Shown: positions 1 through 10,300 of the stretch, in pieces
How positions within the stretch are numbered: position 1 is the stretch's first letter
Layout of the letters: every line of letters starts with the position of its first letter
From: Ryuthela nishihirai
Taxonomy: Eukaryota > Arthropoda > Arachnida > Araneae > Heptathelidae
DNA: 64,000 nt
Reading direction: 5' to 3'
NCBI GenBank assembly: GCA_038380435.1
Contig: JAWZYU010000034.1
Span: 41,664,901-41,728,900, forward strand
Made by a program: the position numbers and the translations under genes
The notes under the pieces: generated by a model
Told to the model about the DNA's origin: nothing
Databases searched by the model: none
The model's input: the letters and a program-made list of their open reading frames with translations, nothing else

Positions 1-160
1 CTTTTTTTCTCGATTGCAAAGCAATCCAGCCGATGGCATGGCACAAACACACAGACAGACACACACATAGACACCTTTCATTATTATAGACTAGCAGAAT
101 TACCAGGTGTTACTGGGATCAACAGTAGGACACCGATAGAAAATACGTCTGTTTCTGGTA
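1..160. other. Intron sequence before first transposon
   Basis: This lies inside the intron following exon 2 of the minus-strand transporter MCT-A, whose later exons fall before position 1. A short CA/GACA-rich simple repeat is visible at about 43-75. I see no gene here. Confidence 0.5.
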
Positions 161-809
161 CAGTCGCTCAAAAAAGTGACTATGGTCGAACACTATGGTT
201 GATTACAGAATTCAGAAAAAAAATCATTGCCATATATTTTTTCTATGGCTGATTACAGAATTCAGAAAAAAATATCTGGCAACGATTTTTTTTAGAAATT
301 AGTGATCTGTCAACCTTCGTGTCACGTGATTACAGAATTCAGGAAAAATATCTGGAGCGTGTACAGCAACTGTACACGCTCCAGTTACTGTTCACAGCAA
401 ACAGGAGCGTGTGCAGTAACTGCACACGCTCCAGTTTGCTGTGAACGGTAACTGCACACGCTCAATATTTCCGTGAGTGAGCCCACACGATCCAATGTGC
501 TGTGAGAACATTAACCGCAACCGCTCCAGTTTGCTGTGAACGGTAACTGCACACGCTCCATATTCATTGCATTATATATTCATACACATTATATATATAT
601 TAAAAAATATCCGAACACTATGGTTGATTACAGAATTCAGGGAAAATATCTGGCAACGGTTTTTTTTAGAAATGAGTTATCTGGCAGCCTTCGTGTCACG
701 TGACACGAAGGTTGCCAGGTCACTCATTTCTAAAAAAAAAAACGTTGCCAGATATTTTTTCTGAATTCTGTAATCAACCGTAGCGTTCGGATACTTTTTT
801 GAGCGACTG
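161..809. mobile_element. Tc1-type TIR element, CAGTCGCTC family, copy 1
   Basis: The element starts CAGTCGCTCAAAAAA and ends TTTTTTGAGCGACTG, with TA on each side (159-160 and 810-811), the classic target duplication of Tc1/mariner elements. Both ends carry the same subterminal block (gttgattacagaattcag and its reverse complement). The middle has a little over one unit of the 118-bp repeat (about 360-560), including the palindrome around ggagcgtgtgcagtaactgc. No transposase is present, so this is a non-autonomous copy in an MCT-A intron. Confidence 0.85.
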
Positions 810-866
810 TACACCTAGAAACATAATACAAAAGTAGCATTAAATTCGATATACTCGAGCACCTAC

Positions 867-1010
867 CGTTCAGTCCTCCCCACAGTAGAGTGATCCAAAG
901 CATATCAGGAGCCAGACAACACATGGATGCTGCAACGGTTGCTATCACTCCACCGAAAGCAGTAATTCCTCGGACACTATAATGCTGTCCCAAGATGCCG
1001 ACAAAAGGCC
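867..1010 (-). CDS. MCT-A exon 2 (monocarboxylate-transporter-like, SLC16/MFS), partial gene
   Basis: This 144-bp internal exon has an acceptor ending in tttag and a donor gtaggt. It continues in phase 1 from the exon at 5714-5906. It encodes GPFVGILGQHYSVRGIT and a following hydrophobic stretch ending LLWGGLNG, which is the TM2-TM3 region of an SLC16-type major facilitator. Exon 2 of MCT-B (30562-30705) has the same length, phase and about 32 of 49 identical residues by eye. The next exon should begin before position 1, so the gene runs off the window. Known family members carry lactate, pyruvate, ketones or other monocarboxylates across the plasma membrane; the substrate here cannot be told. 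Confidence 0.85.
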
Positions 1011-1140
1011 CTAAATGAAATATCCACAATTGTGTATCAAAAGAAAATAATATCGATTAAACAACAGAAAATGATATTGAAAGCTTATTATTATATTTAT
1101 ATCTTATTATTTAAATTATATTGACTAGATTAACCAATAT

Positions 1141-1311
1141 GTGAGCGGAAGTGGCTTAGTTGGTACAAAGTCTTCGGTTCCCAGGTTCGAATCCCACTTC
1201 ATTGAGATTTATCTCTCCAACTTCCGCTTTCGGTCAGTAGGGGACACCGATTGGCCTTGGAAAGGCCACTGTTCATTGGATGGGACGTTGAGCCGTGGCC
1301 CTGTGTGTGGT
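1141..1311 (+). mobile_element. SINE1, plus strand, 5' head and body (outer copy)
   Basis: A diverged tRNA-like head (ggcttagttggtac A-box, ggttcgaatccc B-box) is followed by SINE1 body (tcagtaggggacaccgat). It is interrupted by a second SINE1 and resumes at 1861-1885 before SINE2 cuts it off. Confidence 0.8.
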
Positions 1312-1848
1312 GGGTTGGGTTGTTTTACCTCTGAGCGGCACTTTTTTGCACACCATGGGCAAGGCCGCATGGACCCCGAAGGCTCAGAGAAGGTTGGGGG
1401 AGGAGACCTACTGGAACAGCTGTATGGTAGCCTCCCGTCAAGGCCATCGAGCATGTTCTTTAAAGTTGGGTTGTTTTACCTCTGAGCGGCACTTTTTTGC
1501 ACACAATGGGCTAAATGGCCGGATCACAAGGACCCCGAAGGCTCAGAGAAGGTTGGGGGAGGGGACTCACTGGAACAGCTGTTGGGAGACAGATGGTAGC
1601 CTCCCGTCAAGGCCATCCGCGTGTTCTTTAACGTGCACAGGGTATAGTTCTCCCGCACACGGGACCACGGTTTAACGTCCCATCCAACGGACGGCGGCCT
1701 TTCCAAGCCCATCGGTGTCCCCTACTGACCGTGAGCAGGGCGGGGAATTTTTGCGGAGATAAATCTCAACGCTGACCCAGCTGGGACTCGAACCTGGAAA
1801 TTACAGATTACGAGCCTGCCGCGCTACCGACTGAGCCACCCCCGCCCC
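1312..1848 (-). mobile_element. SINE1, minus strand, nested, about two tail modules
   Basis: It starts with the reverse complement of the SINE1 3' end (gggttgggttgttttacc) and ends with the reverse complement of the tRNA head (gagccacccccgcccc). Two tail modules are joined at gttctttaaagttgggttg (about 1465). It is flanked by the duplication cctgtgtgtggt at 1300-1311 and 1849-1860, which proves insertion into the older SINE1. Confidence 0.9.
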
Positions 1849-1885
1849 CCTGTGTGTGGTAAGTTCCATACTCTGTGTCTATTGA

Positions 1886-2095
1886 AGAACCCCGTGGTCT
1901 AGTGGTTAGCACGCCTGGCTACTGATCTAAAGGACTTGGGTTCGAGCCCCGGGTAAGACATGGATGTGTGTGTTGTCTTTCTACTGAGGTCCTGACATCT
2001 TCACAGACCTTCTACTATGGCATAAAAATTGACAGGCTCCTGTCAGACTTCTGTGGCAAGCAGCTGCTTGAGGGGGTATTTATTGTTTTTTTATT
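1886..2095 (+). mobile_element. SINE2, plus strand, near full length
   Basis: The tRNA-like head has a gtggtctagtggttagc A-box region and a gggttcgagcccc B-box. The body ends with the self-complementary stretch gacaggctcctgtcag and the 3' end gcttgagggggtatttatt. The same unit recurs on the minus strand at 13337-13530 and 24858-25055. Confidence 0.85.
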
Positions 2096-2097
2096 TC

Positions 2098-2250
2098 GAT
2101 GTCGTTCAGAGGACGCTACCATCTGTCTCCTAACAGCTGTTCCAGTGAGTCCTCCAACCTTCTCTGAGCCGTTAGGTGTCCTTGTGACTCGGCAACTTTG
2201 GCCATTGTGTGCAAAAATAGTGCCGCTCAGAGGAAAAACAAACATCCAGT
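2098..2250 (+). mobile_element. SINE1 tail fragment
   Basis: This is only the tail module: gctaccatctgtctcctaac, then ccaaccttctctgagcc, ending gtgccgctcagaggaaaaac. The tRNA head is absent. Confidence 0.75.
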
Positions 2251-2354
2251 CTTTTATGGTTTAAGATAAGCGTAAAGTTGGCTTATTTATAGAAAACTAT
2301 AAATGAAGAGTTTAAAAGCTGATGAAATGTACAATACATGAGAGTGCTTAACAT

Positions 2355-2590
2355 TATGACGCACACAGGATATGTGTCTCTCCTGAACAATGGGCTACGG
2401 CGTAAGTTTCATCAGACGGACGTCGGTCTATTCTAAATCTAACGGTGTGCATTTTATCATGGTGGAAAGGTATGTGTATTGGGGAGGGGGTTAGCGAAGA
2501 TAAGTATCAACACTGGCACGTTTGGGATACACTTCGAACATGGAAGAACATATTATGAGTCTGGTGCTCTAACGACTAAGCTCACCCCCA
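2355..2590 (-). mobile_element. Old, degenerate SINE1
   Basis: Decayed SINE1 landmarks appear in reverse: cctgtgtgcg, cagacggacgtcgg, agataagtatcaacact (cf. agataaatctcaacgct), then a broken B-box and the tRNA 5' end ctaacgactaagctcacccc. It runs directly into the 66-bp array. Confidence 0.6.
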
Positions 2591-3495
2591 CCCCCATTTG
2601 ATGTTCAGAACCACAGATAAAACTAACTGTTGATCTGACTACTAAGCTTTACCCCTCCCCATTTGATGTTAAGAACCACAGATAAAATCAATTGGTGCTC
2701 TAACGACTAAGCTTTCCACCTCACCCCATTTGATGTTCAGAACCACAGATAAAACTAACTGGTGCTCTGACGACTAAGCTCACCCCTCCCCCCATTTGAT
2801 GTTCAGAACCACAGATAAAACTAACTGGTGCTCTGACGACTAAGCTCACCCCCTCCCCCCATTTGATGTTCAGAACCACAGATAAAACTAACTGGTGCTC
2901 TGACGACTAAGCTCACCCCCTCCCCCCCATTTGATGTTCAGAACCACAGATAAAACTAACTGGTGCTCTGACGACTAAGCTCACCCCCTCCTCCCATTTG
3001 ATGTTCAGAACCACAGATAAAACTAACTGGTGCTCTGACGACTAAGCTCACCCCCTCACCCCATTTGATGTTCAGAACCACAGATAAAATTAATTGGTGC
3101 TCTGACGACTAAGCTCACCCCCACCCCCATTTGATGTTCAGAACCACAGATAAAACTAACTGGTGCTCTGACGACTAAGCTCACCCCCTCCCCCATTTGT
3201 TGTTCAGAACCACAGATAAAATTAATTGGTGATCTGACGACTAAGCTCACCCCCTCCCTCCATTTGATGTTCAGAACCACAGATAAAATTAATTGGTGAT
3301 CTGACGACTAAGCTCACCCCCTCCCTCCATTTGATGTTCAGAACCACAGATAAAACTAACTGGTGCTCTGACGACTAAGCTCACCCCCTCACCCCATTTG
3401 ATGTTCAGAACCACAGATAAAACTAACTGGTGCTCTGACGACTAAGCTCACCCCCTCACCCCATTTGATGTTCAGAACCACAGATAAAATTAATA
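2575..3495. repeat. 66-bp tandem array grown from a SINE1 tRNA-like head
   Basis: About 14 copies of a 66-bp unit are present, containing gctctgacgactaagctcac, then atttgatgttcagaaccaca. On the minus strand each unit reads gagcttagtcgtcagagc, which matches the SINE1 A-box region (gtggctcagtcggtagcgc), followed by ggttctgaac, which resembles a worn B-box. Because 66 is a multiple of three, open frames run through it (3056-3280 minus), but the 22-residue periodicity shows they are not coding. Confidence 0.9.
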
Positions 3496-3548
3496 CCATT
3501 AATCCTCCCGACTTAGCGGTGTTAATTTCATCGCATATATCTTAGATA

Positions 3549-4510
3549 CAGTGGTTTCCAGAAATTAAGGAACAACTCTGTGTTATGTCAATGGGAAGTT
3601 AAAGTCGAAACTCTATAACTTCTAAAATAAGTTTTGTAGTTTTGAAAAATGTGATACCAGATAACGACCTCAATCAAATAAATCAATATCTCGATTTTCA
3701 ACAATATTCGTTAATTATTTAATGAGTTATTGAAGTTTGAATATTTAGCGATAACAATGCCAACCACAAAAATTGACTTCAGAAGTTAATTAAAACTTAG
3801 TAATAAGAATTGTATCAAAGTGTTTAATAAATGTGCATTCTAGAAGTTTATGTAAAGAATTCTTTCACTATTCTTCAGTTTTGTATGACTTTCTTAAGAC
3901 TGGGTTGGGTTGTTTTACCTCTGAGCGGCACTTTTTTGCACACCATGGGCTAAATGGCCAGGTCACATGGACCCCGAAGGCTCAGAGAAGTTTGGGGGAG
4001 GGGACCCACTGGAACAGCTGTTGGGAGACAGATGGTAGCCTCCCGTCAAGGCCATCCAGCGTGTTCTTTAACGTGCACAGGGTGTGGCTCTCCTGCACAC
4101 GGAGCCACGGCTTAACGTCCCATCCTACGGACGGCGGCCTTTCCAAGCCCATCGCTGTCCCCTACTGACCGTGGGCAGGGCGGGGAATTTTTGCGGAGAT
4201 AAATCTCAACGCTGACCCAGCTGGGACTCGAACCTGGGAACTACAGATTACGAGCCTGGCGCGCTACCAACTGAGCCACCCCCGCCCCCTTTCTTAAGTC
4301 TGGCATTGCTGTTGTTAAATATTCAAACTTCCGTATCTCGTTAAATACTGAACGAATATTGTTGAAAATCGAGATATTGATTGGATTGAAATCTTTATCC
4401 GTTGTCACATTTTTCAAAACTGTAAATCTTGCATTAGAAGTTATAGAGCTTCGACGTTAGCTTCTCATTGACATAACACAAGTTGGTTTCTTAATATGTG
4501 GAAACCGGTG
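3549..4510. mobile_element. TIR element, CAGTGGTTTCC family, with SINE1 inside
   Basis: The left end CAGTGGTTTCCAGAAATTAAG and the right end TGGAAACCGGTG are flanked by TA (3547-3548 and 4511-4512). The long inverted arms share ttatgtcaatgg/ctcattgacataac and gaatattgttgaaaatcgag. No transposase frame remains. An element of the same family with transposase remnants lies at 38180-39912. Confidence 0.8.
3904..4289 (-). mobile_element. SINE1, minus strand, full length
   Basis: It runs from gggttgttttacctctg to ctgagccacccccgccccc. The duplication tttcttaagactgg / tttcttaagtctgg (3890-3903 and 4290-4303) flanks it inside the CAGTGGTTTCC element, so the SINE is the younger insertion. Confidence 0.9.
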
Positions 4511-4581
4511 TAAATAGGAGTTTTAAAACGAAGAATTAATAATATAACTTCAAATTTCAAGCCCGTCACTTCGATAAAGTC

Positions 4582-4674
4582 GCTCGAAAGAATATCCGAA
4601 CACTGTGGTTGATTACAGAATTCAGAAAAATATCTGGCAACTTTTTTTAGAAATTAGTGATCTGCCAACCTTCG
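4582..4674 (+). mobile_element. Truncated left end of a CAGTCGCTC-family element
   Basis: The end reads aagtcgctcgaaagaatatc, then the family subterminal block gttgattacagaattcag and agtgatctgccaaccttcg. It stops where SINE1 tail modules begin. No right end is present. Confidence 0.75.
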
Positions 4675-4675
4675 A

Positions 4676-5348
4676 TCACACGCTGGATAGCCTTGACGGA
4701 AAGCTGCCATCTGTCTCCCAACAGTTCGTTCCAGTGGGTTCCTCCCCGAACATTCTCTGAGCCTTCGGGGTCTTTTTGACCTGGCCATTTAGCCCATGGT
4801 GTGCAAAAAAGTGCCGCTCAGAGGTAAAACAACCCAACGTTAAAGAACACGCTGGATGGCCTTGACGGGAGGCTACCATCTGTCTCCAAACAGTTCGTTC
4901 CAGTGGGTTCCTTCCCCGAATATTCTCTGAGCCTTCGGGGTCTTTTTGACCTGGTCAGTTAGCCCATGGTGTGCAAAAAAGTGCCGCTCAGAGGTAAAAC
5001 AACCCAACGTTAAAGAACACGCTGGATGGCCTTGACGGGAGGCTACTATATGTCTCCAAACAGTTCGTTCCAGTGGGTCCCTTCCCCGAACCTTCTCTGA
5101 GCCTTCGGGGTCTTTTTGACCTGGCCATTTAGCCCATGGTGTGCAAAAAAGTGCCGCTCAGAGGTAAAACAACCCAACGTTAAAGAACACGCTGGATGGC
5201 CTTGACGGGAGGCTACCATTTGTCTCCAAACAGTTCGTTCCAGTGGGTCCCTTCCCCAACCTTCTCTGAGCCTTCGGGGTCCTTTTGACCTGGCCATTTA
5301 GCCCATTGTGGGCAAAAAAGTGCCGCTCAGAGGTAAAACAACCCAACC
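4676..5348 (+). mobile_element. SINE1 tail, four tandem 168-169-bp modules
   Basis: Four modules each run from the gttaaagaacacgctggatgg region to gaggtaaaacaacccaac, joined by the standard junction aacccaacgttaaagaac. The head is missing. The left part of the first module starts inside the unit, after the truncated TIR element. Confidence 0.9.
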
Positions 5349-5458
5349 TCAGTCACCATCACTATATATTAACTAACAGTATTTAAAACAACTTTTATAT
5401 GTATTTTTGGTAGACTACGACTCTAAGGACTCTCCGAACACTATTCTTCATTTAGTTG

Positions 5459-5687
5459 CACGTTGTTGTTGGGTTGTTTCACCTCTGAGCGGCTCCCGTA
5501 CACGTGACCACGGCTTAATGTCGCATCAGACGGACGGTGGCCTTTCCAAGCCCAACGGTGTCCCCTACTGACTGTGGGCAGGGAATTTTGCGGAGATAAA
5601 CCTCAACGCTGACCTAGCTGGTACTCGAACCTGGGAACTACAGATTACGAGCCTGGCGCGCTACTGACTGAGCCACCCCTTAGTTAT
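5459..5687 (-). mobile_element. SINE1, minus strand, with tail deleted internally
   Basis: The 3' end (gttgggttgtttcacctctg) is joined directly to the body at ggctcccgtacacgtgacc, so most of the tail module is gone. The body and tRNA head (cgcgctactgactgagccac) follow. It sits in MCT-A intron 1, just downstream of exon 1. Confidence 0.85.
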
Positions 5688-5713
5688 ACGAATACAAACC
5701 CAACTTTGCTTAC

Positions 5714-5906
5714 CTGAAAGACAGCGAATGGCATTCCTTACAATAAATGGAGTAGTGGCTTGCTGCCTGTTTGCCCCGTAAGCATCTATGAGAGCTACGA
5801 AAAGTATCCCTGACATACGAGACATACCAGACATCACCAGATTGATGAAACATCCTGCAAAGGCCATGGCCCAAGCTGTGCCTCTATCTGGGCCATCAGA
5901 AGACAT
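5714..5906 (-). CDS. MCT-A exon 1 (start of monocarboxylate-transporter-like protein)
   Basis: This 193-bp coding exon starts MSSDGPDRGTAW, which keeps the spirit of the SLC16 signature before TM1 (D-x-G-x-A-W in place of the vertebrate D-G-G-W-G-W). TM1 follows (FAGCFINLVMSGMSRMSGIL), then a loop with ANRQQATTPF. The donor is gtaagc in phase 1. The exon itself begins at 5915 after a tttcag acceptor, leaving 9 nt of 5' UTR, so an upstream leader exon is expected. About 40 of 65 residues match exon 1 of MCT-B. Exon 2 is at 867-1010 across a 4.7-kb, transposon-filled intron. Confidence 0.88.
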
Positions 5907-5974
5907 CTTCTCTCCCTGAAACCAAAAGACAAGAGTGATGAGATTTTCTTCTTTGAACAGTCAAGATAGAAAGA

Positions 5975-6857
5975 GGTGGCCCCGTATGCGGGAGAGCCAT
6001 ACCCTGTGCACGTTAAAGAACACGCTGGATGGCCTTGACGGGAGGCTACCATCTGTCTCCCAACAGCTGTTCCAGTGGGTCCCCTCCCCCAACCTTCTCT
6101 GAGCTTTCGGGGTCTATGTGACCTGGCCATTTAGCCCATGGTGTGGAAAAAAGTGCCGCTCAGAGGTAAAACAACCCAACGTTAAAGAACACGCTGGATG
6201 GCCTTGACGGGAGGCTACCATCTGTCTCCCAACAGCTGTTCCAGTGGGTCCCCTCCCCCAACCTTCTCTGAGCCTTTGGGGTCCTTGTGACCTGGCCATT
6301 TAGCCCATGGTGTGGAAAAAAGTGCCGCTCAGAGGTAAAACAACCCAACGTTAAAGAACACGCTGGATGGCCTTGACGGGAGGCTACCATCTGTCTCCCA
6401 ACAGCTGTTCCAGTGGGTCCCCTCCCCCAACCTTCTCTGAGCCTTCGGGGTCCTTGTGACCTGGTCATTTAGCCCATGGTGTGGAAAAAAGTGCCGCTCA
6501 GAGGTAAAACAACCCAACGTTAAAGAACACGCTGGTTGGTCTTGACGGGAGGCTACCATCTGTCTCCCAACAGCTGTTCCAGTGGGTCCCCTTCCCCAAC
6601 CTTCTCTGAGCCTTCGGGGTCTATGTGACCTGGCCATTTAGCCCATGGTGTGCAAAAAAGTGCCGCTCAGAGGTAAAACAACCCAACGCTAAAGAACACG
6701 CTGGATGGCCTTGACGAGAGGCTACCATCTGTCTCCCAACAGCTGTTCCAGTGGGTCCACTCCCCCAACCTTCTCTGAGCCTTCGGGGTCTATGTGACCT
6801 GGCCATTTAGCCCATGGTGTGCAAAAAAGTGCCGCTCAGAGGTAAACCAACCCAACC
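5975..6857 (+). mobile_element. SINE1, 5'-truncated, five 169-bp tail modules
   Basis: It begins inside the body (gtggccccgtatgcgggag) without a tRNA head, then has five tail modules joined at aacccaacgttaaagaac, with one gctaaag variant. It ends aaccaacccaaccc. Frames of about 102 aa come from this periodicity and are not genes. Confidence 0.9.
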
Positions 6858-7162
6858 CATTTCTTTATTGTGACTCTATTTTTTGGTTGGAAGCTTTTCA
6901 TTCGTTTTGATTGTCTATGTACAAATTATTAATGCATGGAATTCGTTTTTACAAAAATAGCAATAAAAGTATAAACATAAAAACGGTTAAATGCAGTTTT
7001 AATACGTGGTATATATATTGCCGAGTAATGGTTGAGAATGAGGACTTAATAAGTATAAAAATTGTCGTGTAATGAAGATAACTAATGGCATGTCTACAAG
7101 CTTTTTTATTCTGCAAGTCACATGATCCAATCTTCAGCCAATCGGTGTGAATGTCTGTATGC

Positions 7163-7190
7163 GTATAGTCGCTCAAAAAAATATCCGACC
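7163..7190 (+). mobile_element. Solo terminal fragment of the CAGTCGCTC family
   Basis: tatagtcgctcaaaaaaata followed by tccgac matches the first bases of the family terminus, with one mismatch. Nothing else of the element follows. Confidence 0.55.
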
Positions 7191-7312
7191 CTGGGTTCAA
7201 GAGGTCAATTCATTGTTGGCAATGAAAATTTCGTGAAATTTCACATTCCACACCAAAATTTAAAATTTCTAAGTAGCCTAAATACAGTCGTAATTTCTAT
7301 TTAGACTGAATA

Positions 7313-10300
7313 CAGTCGCTCAAAAAAAAGTATCCGAACACTATGGTTGATTACAGAATTCAGAAAAAATATTTGGCAACGATTTTTTTTAGAAATTAGT
7401 GATCTGGCAACCTTCGTGTCACGTGATTACAGTATTCAGGAAAAATATCTGGAGCGTGTACAGCAAGTGTACACGCTCCAGTTTGCTGTGAAGGGTAACC
7501 GCTCAGTATTTCCGTGAGTGAGCCCACACGATCCAGGTCTTTGTGAGCTCACACGATCCAATGTGCTGTGAACATTAACCGCAACCGCTCCAGTTTGCTG
7601 TGAACGGTAACTGCACACGCTCAATATTTCCGTGAGTGAGCCCACACGATCCAGGTCTTTGTGAGCTCACACGATCCAATGTGCTGTGAACATTAACCGG
7701 AACCGCTCCAGTTTGCTGTGAACGGTAACTGCACACGCTCAATATTTCCGTGAGTGAGCCCACACGATCCAGGTCTTTGTGAGCTCACACGATCCAATGT
7801 GCTGTGAACATTAACCGGAACCGCTCCAGTTTGCTGTGAACGGTAACTGCACACGCTCAATATTTCCGTGAGTGAGCCCACACGATCCAGGTCTTTGTGA
7901 ACTCACACGATCCAATGTGCTGTGAACATTAACCGCAACCGCTCCAGTTTGCTGTGAACGGTAACTGCACACGCTCAATATTTCCGTGAGTGAGCCCACA
8001 CGATCCAGGTCTTTGTGAACTCACACGATCCAATGTGCTGTGAACATTAACCGCAACCGCTCCAGTTTGCTGTGAACGGTAACTGCACACGCTCAATATT
8101 TCCGTGAGTGAGCCCACACGATCCAGGTCTTTGTGAACTCACACGATCCAATGTGCTGTGAACATTAACCGCAACCGCTCCAGTTTGCTGTGAACGGTAA
8201 CTGCACACGCTCAATATTTCCGTGAGTGAGCCCACACGTTCCAGGTCTTTGTGAGCTCACACGATCCAATTTGCTGTGAACATTAACCGCAACCGCTCCA
8301 GTTTGCTGTGAACGGTAACTGCACACGCTCAATATTTCCGTGAGTGAGCCCACACGATCCAGGTCTTTGTGAGTTCACACGATCCAATGTGCTGTGAACA
8401 TTAACCGCAACCGCTCCAGTTTGCTGTGAACGGTAACTGCACACGCTCAATATTTCCGTGAGTGAGCCCACACGATCCAGGTCTTTGTGAGCTCACACGA
8501 TCCAATGTGCTGTGAACATTAACCGCAACCGCTCCAGTTTGCTGTGAACGGTAACTGCACACGCTCAATATTTCCGTGAGTGAGCCCACACGATCCAGGT
8601 CTTTGTGAACTCACACGATCCAATGTGCTGTGAACATTAACCGCAACCGCTCCAGTTTGCTGTGAACGGTAACTGCACACGCTCAATATTTCCGTGAGTG
8701 AGCCCACACGATCCAGGTCTTTGTGAACTCACACGATCCAATGTGCTGTGAACATTAACCGCAACCGCTCCAGTTTGCTGTGAACGGTAACTGCACACGC
8801 TCAATATTTCCGTGAGTGAGCCCACACGATCCAGGTCTTTGTGAACTCACACGATCCAATGTGCTGTGAACATTAACCGCAACCGCTCCAGTTTGCTGTG
8901 AACGGTAACTGCACACGCTCAATATTTCCGTGAGTGAGCCCACACGATCCAGGTCTTTGTGAGCTCACACGATCCAATGCGCTGTGAACATTAACCGCAA
9001 CCGCTCCAGTTTGCTGTGAACGGTAACTGCACACGCTCAATATTTCCGTGAGTGAGCCCACACGATCCAGGTCTTTGTGAGCTCACACGATCCAATGTGC
9101 TGTGAACATTAACCGGAACCGCTCCAGTTTGCTGTGAACGGTAACTGCACACGCTCAATATTTCCGTGAGTGAGCCCACACGATCCAGGTCTTTGTGAGC
9201 TCACACGATCCAATGTGCTGTGAACATTAACCGGAACCGCTCCAGTTTGCTGTGAACGGTAACTGCACACGCTCAATATTTCCGTGAGTGAGCCCACACG
9301 ATCCAGGTCTTTGTGAACTCACACGATCCAATGTGCTGTGAACATTAACCGCAACCGCTCCAGTTTGCTGTGAACGGTAACTGCACACGCTCAATATTTC
9401 CGTGAGTGAGCCCACACGATCCAGGTCTTTGTGAGCTCACACGATCCAATGTGCTGTGAACATTAACCGGAACCGCTCCAGTTTGCTGTGAACGGTAACT
9501 GCACACGCTCAATATTTCCGTGAGTGAGCCCACACGATCCAGGTCTTTGTGAGCTCACACGATCCAATGTGCTGTGAACATTAACCGGAACCGCTCCAGT
9601 TTGCTGTGAACGGTAACTGCACACGCTCAATATTTCCGTGAGTGAGCCCACACGATCCAGGTCTTTGTGAACTCACACGATCCAATGTGCTGTGAACATT
9701 AACCGCAACCGCTCCAGTTTGCTGTGAACGGTAACTGCACACGCTCAATATTTCCGTGAGTGAGCCCACACGATCCAGGTCTTTGTGAACTCACACGATC
9801 CAATGTGCTGTGAACATTAACCGCAACCGCTCCAGTTTGCTGTGAACGGTAACTGCACACGCTCAATATTTCCGTGAGTGAGCCCACACGATCCAGGTCT
9901 TTGTGAACTCACACGATCCAATGTGCTGTGAACATTAACCGCAACCGCTCCAGTTTGCTGTGAACGGTAACTGCACACGCTCAATATTTCCGTGAGTGAG
10001 CCCACACGTTCCAGGTCTTTGTGAGCTCACACGATCCAATTTGCTGTGAACATTAACCGCAACCGCTCCAGTTTGCTGTGAACGGTAACTGCACACGCTC
10101 AATATTTCCGTGAGTGAGCCCACACGATCCAGGTCTTTGTGAGTTCACACGATCCAATGTGCTGTGAACATTAACCGCAACCGCTCCAGTTTGCTGTGAA
10201 CGGTAACTGCACACGCTCAATATTTCCGTGAGTGAGCCCACACGATCCAGGTCTTTGTGAGCTCACACGATCCAATGTGCTGTGAACATTAACCGCAACC

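Noticed and set aside
3056..3280. 74-codon minus-strand frame
   Set aside because: It is a translation of the 66-bp tRNA-head array.
6160..6637. Recurrent 102-codon frames with GCFTSERHFF-type sequence
   Set aside because: They translate SINE1 tail modules; the same frames appear wherever two modules are joined, in either orientation.
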